This document shows, one piece after another, positions 14,570 through 28,534 of a DNA stretch of 64,000 bases. The stretch is from NCBI RefSeq assembly GCF_026427775.1, contig NZ_CP044532.1, positions 1,798,001 to 1,862,000 on the forward strand, given 5' to 3'. The DNA comes from Arthrobacter sp. CDRTa11 (GTDB lineage: Bacteria > Actinomycetota > Actinomycetes > Actinomycetales > Micrococcaceae). The notes beneath the pieces are model-generated. The model saw only the letters and a program-made list of their open reading frames with translations, was not told the origin of the DNA and ran no database searches. Position 1 is the stretch's first letter. Every line of letters begins with the position of its first letter. The translations under genes were made by a program, and so were the position numbers.

Positions 14570-17113
14570 GTGCGTATCCCACTTTCCTGGCTGCGGGAAT
14601 TCGCAGCAGTACCGGCCGGTGCCACGGCCGAAGACGTTATGGCCGAACTGGTCAAGGTCGGTTTCGAAGAAGAGGACGTCCACCGTCCCACTGACACCCT
14701 CAAGGGTCCGATTGTGGTGGGCCAGGTCCTGAGCCTGGTCAAGGAACCCCAGTCCAACGGCAAGACCATCAACTGGTGCCAGGTCCGCGTTGTCCCGGAA
14801 GGACAGCCGCAGACCCTCACCGGTGACGGCATCGATCCCTCAGGCGTGCAGGGCATTATCTGCGGGGCCCACAACTTTGTTGAGGGTGACAAAGTGGTGG
14901 TCACCCTTCCCGGGGCAGTCCTGCCGGGCGACTTCCGCATCTCTGCACGCAAGACCTACGGCCACCTGTCTGCCGGCATGATCGCCTCCGTCCGTGAACT
15001 CGGAATCGGCGAGGACCACGATGGCATCCTGGTTCTGTCCCGGATCGGCCTTGACCCGGAAATCGGCACCGACGCCATGGACCTGCTGGGTCTCTACGAC
15101 GAGGCCGCCGAGATCAATGTGACCCCGGACCGCGGCTACGCCTTCTCCATCCGCGGTGTTGCCCGCGAATACGCACACGCCACCGGAACCTCCTTCACGG
15201 ACCCGGCCGCCAAGGTCCAGGCCCCGGCTGAACTTTCAGGCGGCTACGGCGTCAAACTCAACGACGACGCGCCCATCTACGGCAAGCCGGGCTGCGACCG
15301 TTTCGTGGCGCGCACCGTGCGCGGCGTGGACGCCACCAGGCCCACCCCGCCGTGGATGGTTTCCCGTCTGCGGCTGGCCGGCGTCCGTTCCATCTCGCTG
15401 CCGGTGGATATCTCCAACTACGTCATGTTCGAGCTGGGCCAGCCCACGCACTGCTATGACCTGGACAAGCTGTCCGGTGACATTGTGGTGCGCCGTGCCG
15501 TTCCCGCGGAGACGATCACCACACTGGACGGCAAGGAACGTTCGCTCGACGTCGAAGACCTCCTGATCACCGACGGCTCAGGTGCGATCGGCATCGCCGG
15601 CGTCATGGGCGGCGCTGCCACCGAGGTGAGCGATTCGACGTCGAACGTCCTGGTGGAAGCGGCACACTTCGACGAGGTGTCCATTTCCCGGTCCCGCCGG
15701 CGCCACAAGCTGCCGTCGGAGGCGTCCAAGCGCTTCGAGCGCGGCGTGGACTGGCAGGTGGCGGGCATCGCCGCGCAGCGTGTGGTGGACCTTCTGGTGG
15801 AACTGGCCGGCGGCGTAGCTGACGAGGCCGGGACCGACGTCGGGACCGCCCCTGACGGCGTCTCCATTCAGCTCCCGGCAGCGTTTGCCGCACAGCGGAT
15901 AGGGATCGACTTCACCGACGGGCAGATCATCACCTCCCTGGAGGATCTGGGCGCCGTTGTGGAGCAGAACGACGGTGGCTGGACAGTGACCGCTCCCAGC
16001 TGGCGGCATGACCTTGAAACCAAAGAGGACCTCTCCGAGGAAATCGCCCGGCTGGTGGGGTATGACAACATCCCCGCCACCCTCCCGGTGGCCCCTCCCG
16101 GACGGGGACTGACGCGCACGCAGCAGCAGCGTCGTCGGCTCATCCAGGCACTGGCTGATGCCGGGCTGACGGAAGTCCTGGCGTACCCGTTTGTTTCCAA
16201 GGCCTCCAACGACACCTTCGGCGTGGCAGAGCAGGGGGCTCCGAGGACTGCGGTCAAGCTGGCCAACCCCATCAGTGAGGAACACGGCTTCCTGCGCACC
16301 TCGATCCTTCCGGGGCTCATGGAGGTGGCGAAGCGCAACCATTCCCGCGGCTTCAGGGACCTCGCGCTTTTCGAGTCGGGGCTCGTCTTCCTGCCCAACG
16401 ACACGTTGGGAACTGCCTCGATCCCGCCGCTGGGCGTCAAGCCCTCCGATGAGGTGCTTGACGCACTGTACGACGGCGTCCCGGACCAGCCCCTGCATGT
16501 TGCCGCCATCATGACGGGCCATGATTCACCGGCTGCCGCCGGACACACTCCCCGCGTCTGGGACTGGTCCGATGCGCTGGACATCGCCCGGCTGGCCGGC
16601 GACGTCCTGGGTGTGGAAGTGGTGGTCAGCCAAGGCGCCCACCAGGCGTTCCACCCGGGGCGTGCAGCACAGCTTTCGCTGCGTACCGGCGAAATCGTGG
16701 GCTATGCAGGCGAGCTTCACCCGAAGCTCCTGGCCGCGCAGGACATGCCGGCCCGGTCCGTCGCGGTGGAGTTCAACGCGGACGCCCTGTTCGACGCCGC
16801 TGCCGACGTCATTGTGGCCAGGCACATCTCCACGTTCCCGGTGGCAACCCAGGACGTCGCGTTGGTGGTGCCCGCGGAGATCCCGGCGGACGCCGTTCTC
16901 ACCGCACTCCGCGAAGGCGCCGGCGAGCTTCTGGAGGACGTGGCACTCTTTGACGTGTACTCCGGCAAGGGCATCGAGGAGGGAAAGAAGTCCCTGGCGT
17001 TTGGGCTTCGGTTCCGTGCCAACGACCGTACGCTGACCGCGGACGAGGCCTCGGCCGCCCGCGAAAGCGCCGTGGCCCTGGCAGCTGAACGGTTTGGTGC
17101 CGTCCAGCGCTAG
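14570..17113 (+). CDS. pheT: Phenylalanine-tRNA ligase beta subunit
   Basis: This 847-residue subunit contains the OB-fold tRNA-binding domain (residues ~40-150), the B3/B4 editing region, the B5 DNA-binding-like domain (~400-475), the catalytic-like core and a C-terminal ferredoxin-fold anticodon-binding domain (starting near HISTFPVATQDVALVV). The GTG at 14570 begins the standard N-terminus MRIPLSWLREF, two bases after the pheS stop, consistent with coupled 1:1 synthesis. The length is normal for the family. Confidence 0.96.
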   Translation: MRIPLSWLREFAAVPAGATAEDVMAELVKVGFEEEDVHRPTDTLKGPIVVGQVLSLVKEPQSNGKTINWCQVRVVPEGQPQTLTGDGIDPSGVQGIICGAHNFVEGDKVVVTLPGAVLPGDFRISARKTYGHLSAGMIASVRELGIGEDHDGILVLSRIGLDPEIGTDAMDLLGLYDEAAEINVTPDRGYAFSIRGVAREYAHATGTSFTDPAAKVQAPAELSGGYGVKLNDDAPIYGKPGCDRFVARTVRGVDATRPTPPWMVSRLRLAGVRSISLPVDISNYVMFELGQPTHCYDLDKLSGDIVVRRAVPAETITTLDGKERSLDVEDLLITDGSGAIGIAGVMGGAATEVSDSTSNVLVEAAHFDEVSISRSRRRHKLPSEASKRFERGVDWQVAGIAAQRVVDLLVELAGGVADEAGTDVGTAPDGVSIQLPAAFAAQRIGIDFTDGQIITSLEDLGAVVEQNDGGWTVTAPSWRHDLETKEDLSEEIARLVGYDNIPATLPVAPPGRGLTRTQQQRRRLIQALADAGLTEVLAYPFVSKASNDTFGVAEQGAPRTAVKLANPISEEHGFLRTSILPGLMEVAKRNHSRGFRDLALFESGLVFLPNDTLGTASIPPLGVKPSDEVLDALYDGVPDQPLHVAAIMTGHDSPAAAGHTPRVWDWSDALDIARLAGDVLGVEVVVSQGAHQAFHPGRAAQLSLRTGEIVGYAGELHPKLLAAQDMPARSVAVEFNADALFDAAADVIVARHISTFPVATQDVALVVPAEIPADAVLTALREGAGELLEDVALFDVYSGKGIEEGKKSLAFGLRFRANDRTLTADEASAARESAVALAAERFGAVQR

Positions 17114-17125
17114 TTCAACACCAGC

Positions 17126-17162
17126 AAAAATCCCCGCAGCCATAAGGTCGCGGGGATTTTTT
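17126..17162 (+). terminator. Rho-independent terminator after pheST
   Basis: The stem AATCCCCGC with GCGGGGATT and a 3' T-run follows the pheT stop by about 13 bases. The 5' A-run makes it usable in both directions, for the convergent oxidoreductase gene too. Confidence 0.85.
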
Positions 17163-17216
17163 GCATTCATTCCGGAAGATTCGGTTAGCGGTTTCCCTGA
17201 GGGGCGGAACGTTCCC

Positions 17217-18182
17217 TTAGGGGACCAGCAGGACCTTGCCCGTGGTGCGGCGGCCCTCCAGGTCTTCATGGGCCTGGCGGGCCTCGGCAAGGGGGTAACT
17301 GCCGCCGATCCGGACCTTGAGGCTTCCCTTCGCTGCGGCGTCAAATACTTCGGTAGAGCGCCAGCGACGTTCCTGCGGGTTGCCGAGGAAATGCGCCAGG
17401 GACGGCCGCGTCAGTGTGAGGGAGCCGGCCGCGTTGAGCCGCTGCGGGTCGAAGGGTGGAACCGGGCCCGAAGCTGCACCGAAAAGGACAAGCGCACCCC
17501 TGGTGCGCAGGCAGGACAGCGAGCCGTCGAAGGTGTTGCGGCCGACGCCGTCGTAGACCACGTCCACGCCTTTGCCGCCGGTCAGGTCACGGACATGATG
17601 GGGGAAGCCGGCGTAACGGAGGACATGGTCCGCTCCAGCTTCCGTGGCGAGTGCTTCCTTTTCATCGGAGGAGACCGTGGTGATGACGCGGGCGCCGCGC
17701 TCCTTCAGAAGCTGGATCAGCAGCAGGCCCACGCCGCCGGCTCCGGCATGCGTCAGCACGGTGTGGCCAGGTTCCACCCTGAAGGAGGAGTTGATCAGGT
17801 AGTGGGCCGTCATGCCCTGCAGGGGAAGGGCGGCAGCCGTCAGATCGTCAACGCCGTCCGGCACCGGGAGGGCTTTGGCCGCATCAAGCACGATGTAGCC
17901 CGCATAGCATTCCGAACCCTCCGCGGTGGCCACCCTGCTGCCCGCCGCGAAATCCTCCACGCCCTCGCCGACTTCCTCCACCGTTCCGGATGCTTCCGAG
18001 CCGGGTGTGAAGGGAAATTCGACTTTATACGTGCCGCTGCGCTTGTAAGTATCGATGAAATTGACCCCGGCGGCCGCCACCTTGATGAGCAGCTGGCCTG
18101 GCCCCGGTGCGGGACGCCCGGCATCCGCAAGCTCCAGGACTTCGGGTCCGCCGGGCTGGCCGGCGACGATTGCATCCATCAT
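17217..18182 (-). CDS. Quinone oxidoreductase (zinc-independent MDR family)
   Basis: This 321-residue protein has an N-terminal GroES-like fold with GVNFIDTYKRSG and a Rossmann nucleotide-binding motif AGAGGVGLLLIQL (near residues 145-157), typical of NADPH:quinone reductases. The catalytic zinc ligands of alcohol dehydrogenases are absent. It likely reduces quinones or other enones with NADPH. Two adjacent ATGs (18182 and 18179) follow AAGGAG. The second has better spacing, so the start may be three bases further in. It forms a single-gene unit. Confidence 0.85.
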   Translation of the reverse strand: MMDAIVAGQPGGPEVLELADAGRPAPGPGQLLIKVAAAGVNFIDTYKRSGTYKVEFPFTPGSEASGTVEEVGEGVEDFAAGSRVATAEGSECYAGYIVLDAAKALPVPDGVDDLTAAALPLQGMTAHYLINSSFRVEPGHTVLTHAGAGGVGLLLIQLLKERGARVITTVSSDEKEALATEAGADHVLRYAGFPHHVRDLTGGKGVDVVYDGVGRNTFDGSLSCLRTRGALVLFGAASGPVPPFDPQRLNAAGSLTLTRPSLAHFLGNPQERRWRSTEVFDAAAKGSLKVRIGGSYPLAEARQAHEDLEGRRTTGKVLLVP

Positions 18183-18334
18183 GGATCTCCTTTCCTGGGC
18201 TGGGATTTCCTGGCCCGGATCCTGAACCATCCTAGGGATACAGGACGCAGACGACGAAGTGACGGCCGGTAAGCCGGCCGTCACTTCGTCAAAGATTGGG
18301 GCGAGGCGCTGGCAGCACCTCTCAGTAGCGCAGC

Positions 18335-19429
18335 TTAGTAGCGCCGGGTGACGGTTGCCATCGGGCACTCGAAGTGGCGCCCTGCTGCCAGCCCCACGTC
18401 GTTGAGGTAGCGGACGATGATGCCGTAGGACTGCAGCAGGGTGGTCTCCGTGTAGGGAACCTGATGCTTCTGGCAGTACTCACGGACGATCTTTGCAGCC
18501 TTGTCCAGCTGCGGCCGGGCCATGTCCGGGAAGAGGTGGTGCTCGGCCTGGCGGTTCAGGCCGCCCAGGAGGATATCCATAAAAAAGCCGCCCGAGATGT
18601 TCCGGGACGTCAGCACCTGGCGGCTGAAGAAATCCACCCGGCTGTCGGCGGGAATGACAGGCATGCCCTTGTGGTTCGGGGCAAACGAGGCACCCATGTA
18701 GAAACCAAAGACGGCGAGCTGCACAGCGATGAAGGCGAACGCCATGCCCAGCGGCAGGAATGAAAAGGCGAGGATGGGAAGGATGCTGAGCCGGACGACG
18801 AGGATGGGCAGCTCAACCCAGCGGTGCGTGACCTTGGCGCGGCGGAAGACGAACTTCACGGAATCGATCTGGAGGCCCAGGCCCACGCCCAGAAGGAGCG
18901 GGAAGAAGAACCAGCCCTGTTTGCGGGTCAGGACGGACGAGAGCCAACCTTGACGGGCGGCCGCGGTCTCGGTGTGGAAGGCGATGGGGCTGTCCATGAT
19001 GTCCGGATCCTTGGAGATCACGTTCGGATGGTTGTGATGGGCTCCGTGCTTCTGCTCCCACCAGGAGTAACTCATCCCGGCCACAGAGGTGGCGAGCAGC
19101 CTGGCGGACCAGTCGTTGGCGCGGCGTGAGGCGAAGATCTGGCGGTGCCCGGCCTCATGGGCCAGGAAGCTCAGCTGAGTGCAAAGGACTCCCAGGGCCG
19201 CAGCGATCAGGAGCTGGAACCAGCTGTCCCCGATCAGGGCGAAACCGAACCACGTGGCCGTCATCAGGAGCACGAGGCAGGCAAAGACAGTGATGTAGAA
19301 ACCAACCCGGCGTTCCAGCAAACCCTCGGCCTTGACGGTCTTCAGCAGCTCCGAATAGCTCAGGACCACGGCGTTGGGCTGGCGGACTCGCGATTTAGGG
19401 CGCTCAGGCGTAAGGAGGGTGGCGGTCAT
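18335..19429 (-). CDS. Membrane fatty acid desaturase (acyl-lipid/acyl-CoA type)
   Basis: This 364-residue protein has four or more membrane helices and the three His boxes of the di-iron desaturases: HEAGHRQ, HGAHHNHP (as WEQKHGAHHNHPN) and QAEHHLFP. These bind the di-iron centre that inserts double bonds in fatty acyl chains. The ATG at 19429 is preferred. A GTG at 19474 would extend it by 15 residues but places a palindromic operator inside the gene. It may adjust membrane fluidity, for example in the cold. It is divergent from argC. Confidence 0.87.
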   Translation of the reverse strand: MTATLLTPERPKSRVRQPNAVVLSYSELLKTVKAEGLLERRVGFYITVFACLVLLMTATWFGFALIGDSWFQLLIAAALGVLCTQLSFLAHEAGHRQIFASRRANDWSARLLATSVAGMSYSWWEQKHGAHHNHPNVISKDPDIMDSPIAFHTETAAARQGWLSSVLTRKQGWFFFPLLLGVGLGLQIDSVKFVFRRAKVTHRWVELPILVVRLSILPILAFSFLPLGMAFAFIAVQLAVFGFYMGASFAPNHKGMPVIPADSRVDFFSRQVLTSRNISGGFFMDILLGGLNRQAEHHLFPDMARPQLDKAAKIVREYCQKHQVPYTETTLLQSYGIIVRYLNDVGLAAGRHFECPMATVTRRY

Positions 19430-19441
19430 GTAACGGGGCCT

Positions 19442-19454
19442 CGTAACTGTTACG
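19442..19454. promoter_or_regulatory. Palindromic operator candidate before the desaturase gene
   Basis: CGTAACTGTTACG is a perfect inverted repeat (six-base arms, one-base centre) lying 13-25 bases upstream of the desaturase ATG. Its form fits a dimeric TetR-type repressor site. The regulator is not identified. Confidence 0.45.
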
Positions 19455-19573
19455 GGCAACGTTGCAGCCGACACTCGGACTGCATGGTTTCAGGATCACC
19501 CTCTATCCAGCATACGGCAGAGGCCGTGCTGTAATTTTCCAGCAGTTCCAGCGGGCTGCATAAATATCGGACA

Positions 19574-19610
19574 GCATGAATACTTTTGCTGTTTGCTGTA
19601 TGATTCAGGC
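19574..19610 (+). promoter_or_regulatory. argC promoter with candidate ArgR sites
   Basis: TATGAT at 19599-19604 lies six bases before the argC ATG at 19611, the leaderless layout. GCATGAATA (19574-19582) and TGATTCAGGCATG (19601-19613) resemble halves of ARG boxes, which contain TGAAT/ATTCA-like arms, and would overlap the promoter. Their use by ArgR is inferred from the neighbouring argR gene. Confidence 0.45.
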
Positions 19611-20642
19611 ATGACTATTTCTGTTGCAGTCTCCGGGGCCAGCGGCTACGCCGGGGGAGAAGTGCTTCGCCTTCTCGCAAGCCACCCTGACGTGACCATT
19701 GGCGCCATCACAGCGCACAGCAATGCCGGATCCAGGCTTGGTGAACTGCAACCTCACCTGCATGGGTTGGCCAGCAGGATCCTGGAAGACACCACAGTGG
19801 AGAACCTCGCGGGCCACGACGTCGTGTTCCTGGCCCTCCCGCATGGTGCTTCCGCCGAGATCGCCGCGCAGCTTCCCGAGGGCACCGTGGTGATCGACGC
19901 CGGTGCCGATCACCGTTTGGAGGACGCCGCGGCCTGGGAAAAGTTCTACGGCTCCGCCCACGCCGGAACCTGGCCCTATGGCCTGCCGGAACTTCCCGGG
20001 CAGCGCGAGGCGCTGAAGGGCGCCACGCGCATCGCCGTTCCCGGCTGCTACCCGACGTCGGCCCTGCTGGCTTTGACGCCTGGCTTCACAGCGCAGCTGC
20101 TTCAGCCCGAAGATGTGGTGATTGTGTCCGCCTCCGGTACGTCCGGTGCGGGCAAAGCGGCGAAGGTCAACCTGATCGGATCAGAAGTGATGGGTTCCAT
20201 GAGCCCCTACGGGGTGGGAGGCGGACACCGCCACACACCGGAAATCGAGCAGGGCCTGTCCAATGCCGCCGGTGAACGCGTGACTGTTTCCTTTACCCCG
20301 ACGCTGGCACCCATGAGCCGCGGCATCCTGACCACCGCAACAGCCAGGGTGAAAGCGGGAACCACAGCAGCCGAGGTCCGCCAGGCCTGGGCCGACGCGT
20401 ACGACGACGAACCGTTTGTCCACCTCCTGCCGGAAGGGCAGTGGCCCACCACCAAGTCCGTTGTTGGGTCCAACCACGCCGCCATGCAGGTGGCATTGGA
20501 CGAACACACTGGCCGCGTCATTGTCACGTGTGTCCTGGACAACCTCACCAAGGGCACAGCCGGCGGAGCCGTCCAATCCATGAATATTGCGCTCGGACTG
20601 GCAGAAACTGCCGGCCTCAACCTGCAGGGAGTTGCCCCGTGA
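19611..20642 (+). CDS. argC: N-acetyl-gamma-glutamyl-phosphate reductase
   Basis: This 343-residue enzyme performs step 3 of arginine synthesis, the NADPH reduction of N-acetylglutamyl phosphate. The Rossmann motif [14 protein letters not shown] is at the N-terminus and the catalytic cysteine lies in [13 protein letters not shown] (near residue 146). An upstream ATG at 19593 overlaps the -10 hexamer and is rejected. The stop overlaps the argJ GTG by four bases. It is the first gene of argCJBDFR. Confidence 0.95.
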   Translation: MTISVAVSGASGYAGGEVLRLLASHPDVTIGAITAHSNAGSRLGELQPHLHGLASRILEDTTVENLAGHDVVFLALPHGASAEIAAQLPEGTVVIDAGADHRLEDAAAWEKFYGSAHAGTWPYGLPELPGQREALKGATRIAVPGCYPTSALLALTPGFTAQLLQPEDVVIVSASGTSGAGKAAKVNLIGSEVMGSMSPYGVGGGHRHTPEIEQGLSNAAGERVTVSFTPTLAPMSRGILTTATARVKAGTTAAEVRQAWADAYDDEPFVHLLPEGQWPTTKSVVGSNHAAMQVALDEHTGRVIVTCVLDNLTKGTAGGAVQSMNIALGLAETAGLNLQGVAP

Positions 20643-21805
20643 CCGTTACCGCCCCCCTGGGGTTCCGCGCCTCCGGCATCACCGCCGGCCTGAAGGCTTC
20701 AGGTAACCCCGACCTCGCCCTGGTGGTCAACGATGGACCGTCCAAGTCCGCCGCCGCCGTCTTCACAAGCAACCGGGTGGCGGCCGCTCCCGTCCACTGG
20801 TCACGCCAGGTTGTCTCCGACGGCCGGGTGGACGCCGTTGTGCTCAACTCCGGTGGCGCCAACGCCTGCACCGGGCCTGAAGGATTCCAGAACACACACA
20901 GCACGGCCGAGAAAGTGGCCAAGGTGCTGGGAATTTCGGCGACCGACGTTTTTGTGTGCTCCACCGGCCTCATCGGCGAGCAGCTGCCGATGGATAAGAT
21001 CCTGCCCGGCATCGAGGCAGCCTCCACGGCGCTCAGCACGGATGGTGGCCCCGAGGCGGCCCTTGCCATCATGACCACTGACTCCGTGCCCAAGGCGGCT
21101 CTCTTCATCGGCACGGATGCCGATGGCCAGGAGTTCACCATCGGCGGCATGGCGAAGGGTGCAGGCATGCTGGCCCCCGGCCTGGCCACCATGCTGGTTG
21201 TGCTCACCACGGACGCCGTGGTGGCTCCTGAACTGCTGGACCTCGCGCTCCGGGACGCCACGCGGGTCACTTTTGACCGTGCTGACTCTGACGGCTGCAT
21301 GTCAACCAACGACACCGTTGTGCTGCTGGCCTCCGGCGCATCCGGCTCTGTGCCCTCTGCCGAGGCATTCGGTACCGGCCTTACCCAGGTTTGTGCTGAA
21401 CTGGCGCGCAAACTGATCGGCGACGCCGAAGGTGCCAGCCACGACATCGCCATCCGTACGTTCAACGCGGCAAGCGAACGGGACGCCGAGACAGTCAGCC
21501 GTTCCGTGGCCCGGTCCAACCTCTTCAAAGCGGCCATCTTCGGCAAGGACCCCAACTGGGGCCGCGTTCTGTCGGCCGTGGGAACCACCGACGCCGCGTT
21601 TGAGCCGGACCAGCTTAACGTGGCCATGAACGGTGTCCAGATCTGCCGCAACGGCAGCATCGGCGATGACCGCAACCTGGTGGACCTGGAACCGCGGGAA
21701 GTGCACGTGGAGATAGACCTTCAGGCCGGCGACGCTGAGGCCACCATCTGGACCAACGATTTGACCCACGATTACGTGCACGAAAACAGCGCCTACTCCA
21801 GTTAG
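20639..21805 (+). CDS. argJ: Bifunctional ornithine acetyltransferase / N-acetylglutamate synthase
   Basis: This 388-residue enzyme transfers acetyl from acetylornithine to glutamate, recycling the acetyl group. The family self-cleaves before a nucleophilic Thr, visible here in [14 protein letters not shown]. The oxyanion-hole region matches [13 protein letters not shown]. With ArgJ present there is no need for ArgE, and no separate argA-type gene was seen in the window. The start is GTG at 20639, translationally coupled to argC. Confidence 0.95.
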   Translation: MTVTAPLGFRASGITAGLKASGNPDLALVVNDGPSKSAAAVFTSNRVAAAPVHWSRQVVSDGRVDAVVLNSGGANACTGPEGFQNTHSTAEKVAKVLGISATDVFVCSTGLIGEQLPMDKILPGIEAASTALSTDGGPEAALAIMTTDSVPKAALFIGTDADGQEFTIGGMAKGAGMLAPGLATMLVVLTTDAVVAPELLDLALRDATRVTFDRADSDGCMSTNDTVVLLASGASGSVPSAEAFGTGLTQVCAELARKLIGDAEGASHDIAIRTFNAASERDAETVSRSVARSNLFKAAIFGKDPNWGRVLSAVGTTDAAFEPDQLNVAMNGVQICRNGSIGDDRNLVDLEPREVHVEIDLQAGDAEATIWTNDLTHDYVHENSAYSS

Positions 21806-21841
21806 CCCACGGCCCTAGATCCTTCCAAGGGGAGCAGCTTA

Positions 21842-22824
21842 ATGAATGCCCAGACGCGCGAAAACACGTCCATGCTCGACGCCCAAAGCAAGGCCGGCAC
21901 CCTGATCGAGGCGCTGCCCTGGATCCAGCGCTTCGCGGGCACCACCATGGTGATCAAGTACGGCGGCAATGCCATGGTCAACGACGAACTGCGCCGCGCG
22001 TTCGCGGAGGACGTGGTGTTCCTGCACCATGTGGGCATCCATCCTGTGGTGGTCCACGGCGGCGGCCCGCAGATCAATTCGATGCTCGCCAGGCTTGGCA
22101 TCGAGTCGGAATTCAAGGGCGGCCTGCGGGTCACCACTCCGGAAGCCATGGACGTGGTCCGGATGGTCCTGACCGGCCAGGTAGGCCGGGAGCTTGTGGG
22201 CCTGATCAATTCCCACGGACCCTATGCGGTGGGCATGTCCGGCGAAGACGGCGGGCTGCTCCGCGCCGTCCGGACAGGCACCGTGATCGACGGCGAGGAA
22301 GTTGACCTTGGCCTGGTGGGCGAAGTCGTGGGAGTCAATCCGGAAGGCATCCTGGACATCCTGGCGGCCGGCCGCATCCCCGTGATCTCCACGGTGGCGC
22401 CGGAGATCGAGGATGACGGCAACGGCACAGCCGACCAGCCCGGCCAGCGCGTGCAGACAACCGGGCAGGTCCTGAACGTCAACGCAGACACCGCCGCCGC
22501 CGCCCTGGCCGAGGCCCTCAGCGCCTCCAAGCTGGTCATCCTCACCGACGTGGAAGGGCTGTATGCCAACTGGCCGGACAGGTCCTCCCTGATCTCGTCC
22601 ATCACGGCGTCCGATCTCCGCCACCTGCTGCCATCGCTTGAATCCGGGATGATTCCCAAAATGGAAGCGTGCCTCAAGGCCGTTGACGGCGGAGTGGAAC
22701 GCGCACACATTGTGGACGGCAGGCTGCCGCACTCCATGCTCCTGGAAACATTCACGACGGCAGGAATCGGCACCCAGGTGGTGCCCGACGAGGACCTGGA
22801 CATTGACGTAAAGGAAGTAACCGC

Positions 22825-22828
<4 letters not shown>
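21842..22828 (+). CDS. argB: Acetylglutamate kinase
   Basis: This 328-residue amino-acid kinase phosphorylates N-acetylglutamate (step 2). The motifs [17 protein letters not shown] and SGEDGGLL and the ATP-site lysines are present. AAGGGGAGC lies about five to eight bases before the ATG. The N-terminal helix of about 25 residues before the core is of the type found in arginine-inhibited hexameric kinases, so feedback inhibition by arginine is likely. The stop overlaps argD (ATGA). Confidence 0.95.
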
Positions 22829-25150
<2,322 letters not shown>

Positions 25151-25151
<1 letters not shown>

Positions 25152-25684
25152 TGTCCATCAACCCGTCGGTGCCGGGCTCAAGCCCGGCCACCAAAACCGC
25201 CCGGCAGGCGCGTATCATCGCCATCCTGACGGGGGAGTCCGTGCGCTCCCAGGCGGAGCTCGCGGCGCTGCTGGCTGACGACGGCGTCCAGGTCACCCAG
25301 GCCACGCTGTCCAGGGACCTGGTGGAACTCGGCGCCGTCCGGGTTCGTGGCAAGGAGGGCGTCCTGGTCTACGCCGTTCCCGGCGAGGGCGGGGAACGGG
25401 CGGCCAAAAGCGGCGTCAGCCAGGAAATCCTGGACGCGAGGCTGGCCCGGCTGTGCAGCGAACTCCTGGTGACAGCGGAGGCGTCAGCCAACATCGCAGT
25501 GCTGAGAACGCCTCCGGGCGCCGCGAACTTCCTGGCGCTGGCCATCGACCACTCGGTGATGCCCTCCATCCTGGGCACCATCGCCGGGGACGACACCGTA
25601 CTCCTGGTCTCGAGGGACCCCCAGGGCGGGCAGGACCTCGCCGCCCGGTTCCTGCAGCTGGCAGAGGAAGCCGGCGGGCAGTAA
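25151..25684 (+). CDS. argR: Arginine repressor
   Basis: This 177-residue transcription regulator has an N-terminal winged-helix domain (SQAELAALLADDGVQVTQATLSRDL, residues ~33-58) and a C-terminal hexamerisation and arginine-binding domain containing a GDD motif (GTIAGDDTVLL). It represses arginine genes when arginine is abundant. It starts at GTG, overlaps argF by one base, and so is synthesised with the operon it probably controls. Confidence 0.94.
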
Positions 25685-25712
25685 AAGCCTGCCCCGGTGT
25701 GTGACAGGCTTT
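25684..25712 (+). terminator. Hairpin between argR and argG
   Basis: AAAGCCTG pairs with CAGGCTTT around a 13-base loop just after the argR stop. It suggests that argGH has its own promoter in the following 70 bases. Confidence 0.55.
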
Positions 25713-25781
25713 CCCTAGAAGATTTTTCGCAAAGAATTTCCAGACGAATCATCACCAACAAAAACAAGAGGAGCATTTTCC

Positions 25782-26987
25782 GTGACTGAGCGCATTGTTC
25801 TGGCCTACTCCGGTGGCCTTGATACTTCCGTAGCCATCGGCTGGATCGGCGAAGCAACCGGGGCCGAGGTCATCGCCGTGGCCGTTGACGTCGGGCAGGG
25901 AGGCGAGTCGCTGGAGACCATCCGCCAGCGTGCACTGGGCTGCGGCGCCGTGGAGGCATACGTGGCAGACGCCAGCGACGAGTTCGCCAACGAGTACTGC
26001 GTCCCCACGCTGAAGGCCAATGCCCTGTACCAGGGCCACTACCCGCTGGTGTCCGCCATCTCCCGGCCGGTCATCGTCAAGCACCTGGTCAAGGCCGCCC
26101 GCGAGTTCGGCGCCACAACCGTGGCCCACGGCTGCACCGGCAAGGGCAACGACCAGGTCCGCTTCGAAGTGGGCATCCAGACCCTCGGCCCGGACCTGAA
26201 GTGCATCGCCCCGGTCCGCGACCTCGCCCTGACCCGCGACAAGGCCATCGCCTTCGCCGAGGAAAAGGGACTGCCGATCGAAACCACCAAGAAAAACCCG
26301 TACTCGATCGACCAGAACGTCTGGGGCCGCGCCGTCGAAACCGGCTACCTCGAAGACATCTGGAACGCCCCCACCAAGGACATCTACGACTACACCGCCA
26401 CCCCGGAGTTCCCGCCGGCGCCGGATGAAGTCACCATCTCCTTCGAAGCCGGCGTGCCGGTAGCGATCGACGGCGTCAAGGTCACCCCGCTGCAGGCCAT
26501 CAAGGAACTCAACCGCCGCGCAGGCGCCCAGGGCGTGGGCCGGATCGACGTCGTCGAGGACCGGCTCGTGGGTATCAAGTCCCGCGAAATCTACGAGGCT
26601 CCCGGCGCCATGGCGCTGATCACCGCCCACAAGCACCTCGAGGACATCACCATCGAGCGCGAGCAGGCCCGCTTCAAGGCAACAGTTGGCCAGCGCTGGG
26701 CCGAGCTGGTCTACGACGGCCAGTGGTTCTCCCCGCTCAAGCGCTCCCTTGACGCCTTCATCGAGGACACCCAGAAGTACGTCTCCGGCGACATCCGCAT
26801 GGTCCTGCACGGCGGCCAGGCGATCGTCAACGGACGCCGCTCAGACACCTCGCTGTACGACTTCGACCTCGCCACCTACGACACCGGCGACACGTTCGAC
26901 CAGTCCATGGCCCGCGGCTTCATCGAACTGTGGGGCATGTCCGCCAAGGTCGCCTCCGGCCGCGATATCCGGGTAGCAGGAGAGTAA
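25782..26987 (+). CDS. argG: Argininosuccinate synthase
   Basis: This 401-residue enzyme condenses citrulline and aspartate using ATP. The PP-loop AYSGGLDTS is at the N-terminus, and [13 protein letters not shown] is the second family signature. GAGGAGC lies nine bases before the GTG at 25782. It ends directly against argH with no gap. Codon use is strongly C-ended, as in highly expressed genes. Confidence 0.95.
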   Translation: MTERIVLAYSGGLDTSVAIGWIGEATGAEVIAVAVDVGQGGESLETIRQRALGCGAVEAYVADASDEFANEYCVPTLKANALYQGHYPLVSAISRPVIVKHLVKAAREFGATTVAHGCTGKGNDQVRFEVGIQTLGPDLKCIAPVRDLALTRDKAIAFAEEKGLPIETTKKNPYSIDQNVWGRAVETGYLEDIWNAPTKDIYDYTATPEFPPAPDEVTISFEAGVPVAIDGVKVTPLQAIKELNRRAGAQGVGRIDVVEDRLVGIKSREIYEAPGAMALITAHKHLEDITIEREQARFKATVGQRWAELVYDGQWFSPLKRSLDAFIEDTQKYVSGDIRMVLHGGQAIVNGRRSDTSLYDFDLATYDTGDTFDQSMARGFIELWGMSAKVASGRDIRVAGE

Positions 26988-28406
<1,419 letters not shown>

Positions 28407-28413
28407 CCGTCAG

Positions 28414-28514
28414 ACGCTCTCTCACTTAATGGGGCTTTTTGGCCGACGCTCTGTCACTTTCCTCAGGAAAGTGAGAGAGCGTCGCCGTATTTATTGCGTT
28501 AAGTGAGAGAGCGT
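28414..28514. repeat. Nested inverted repeat after argH
   Basis: Outer arms 28414-28429 (ACGCTCTCTCACTTAA) and 28499-28514 are perfect complements. Inner arms 28445-28463 and 28465-28483 pair over 19 bases with one mismatch. The same core, CGCTCTCTCACTT, therefore occurs four times in 100 bases. It could end argGH transcription or bind a protein. The right outer arm overlaps the -35 and spacer region of the next gene. Confidence 0.85.
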
Positions 28515-28522
28515 TGTGCGTT

Positions 28523-28534
28523 TAGGCTGGGCTG
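28523..28534 (+). promoter_or_regulatory. Leaderless-type -10 of the PdxH-like gene
   Basis: TAGGCT at 28523-28528, six bases, then ATG at 28535. Confidence 0.6.

Noticed and set aside
19593..19610. Upstream ATG of argC
   Set aside because: It overlaps the TATGAT -10 hexamer; the ATG at 19611 matches the family start and leaderless spacing.
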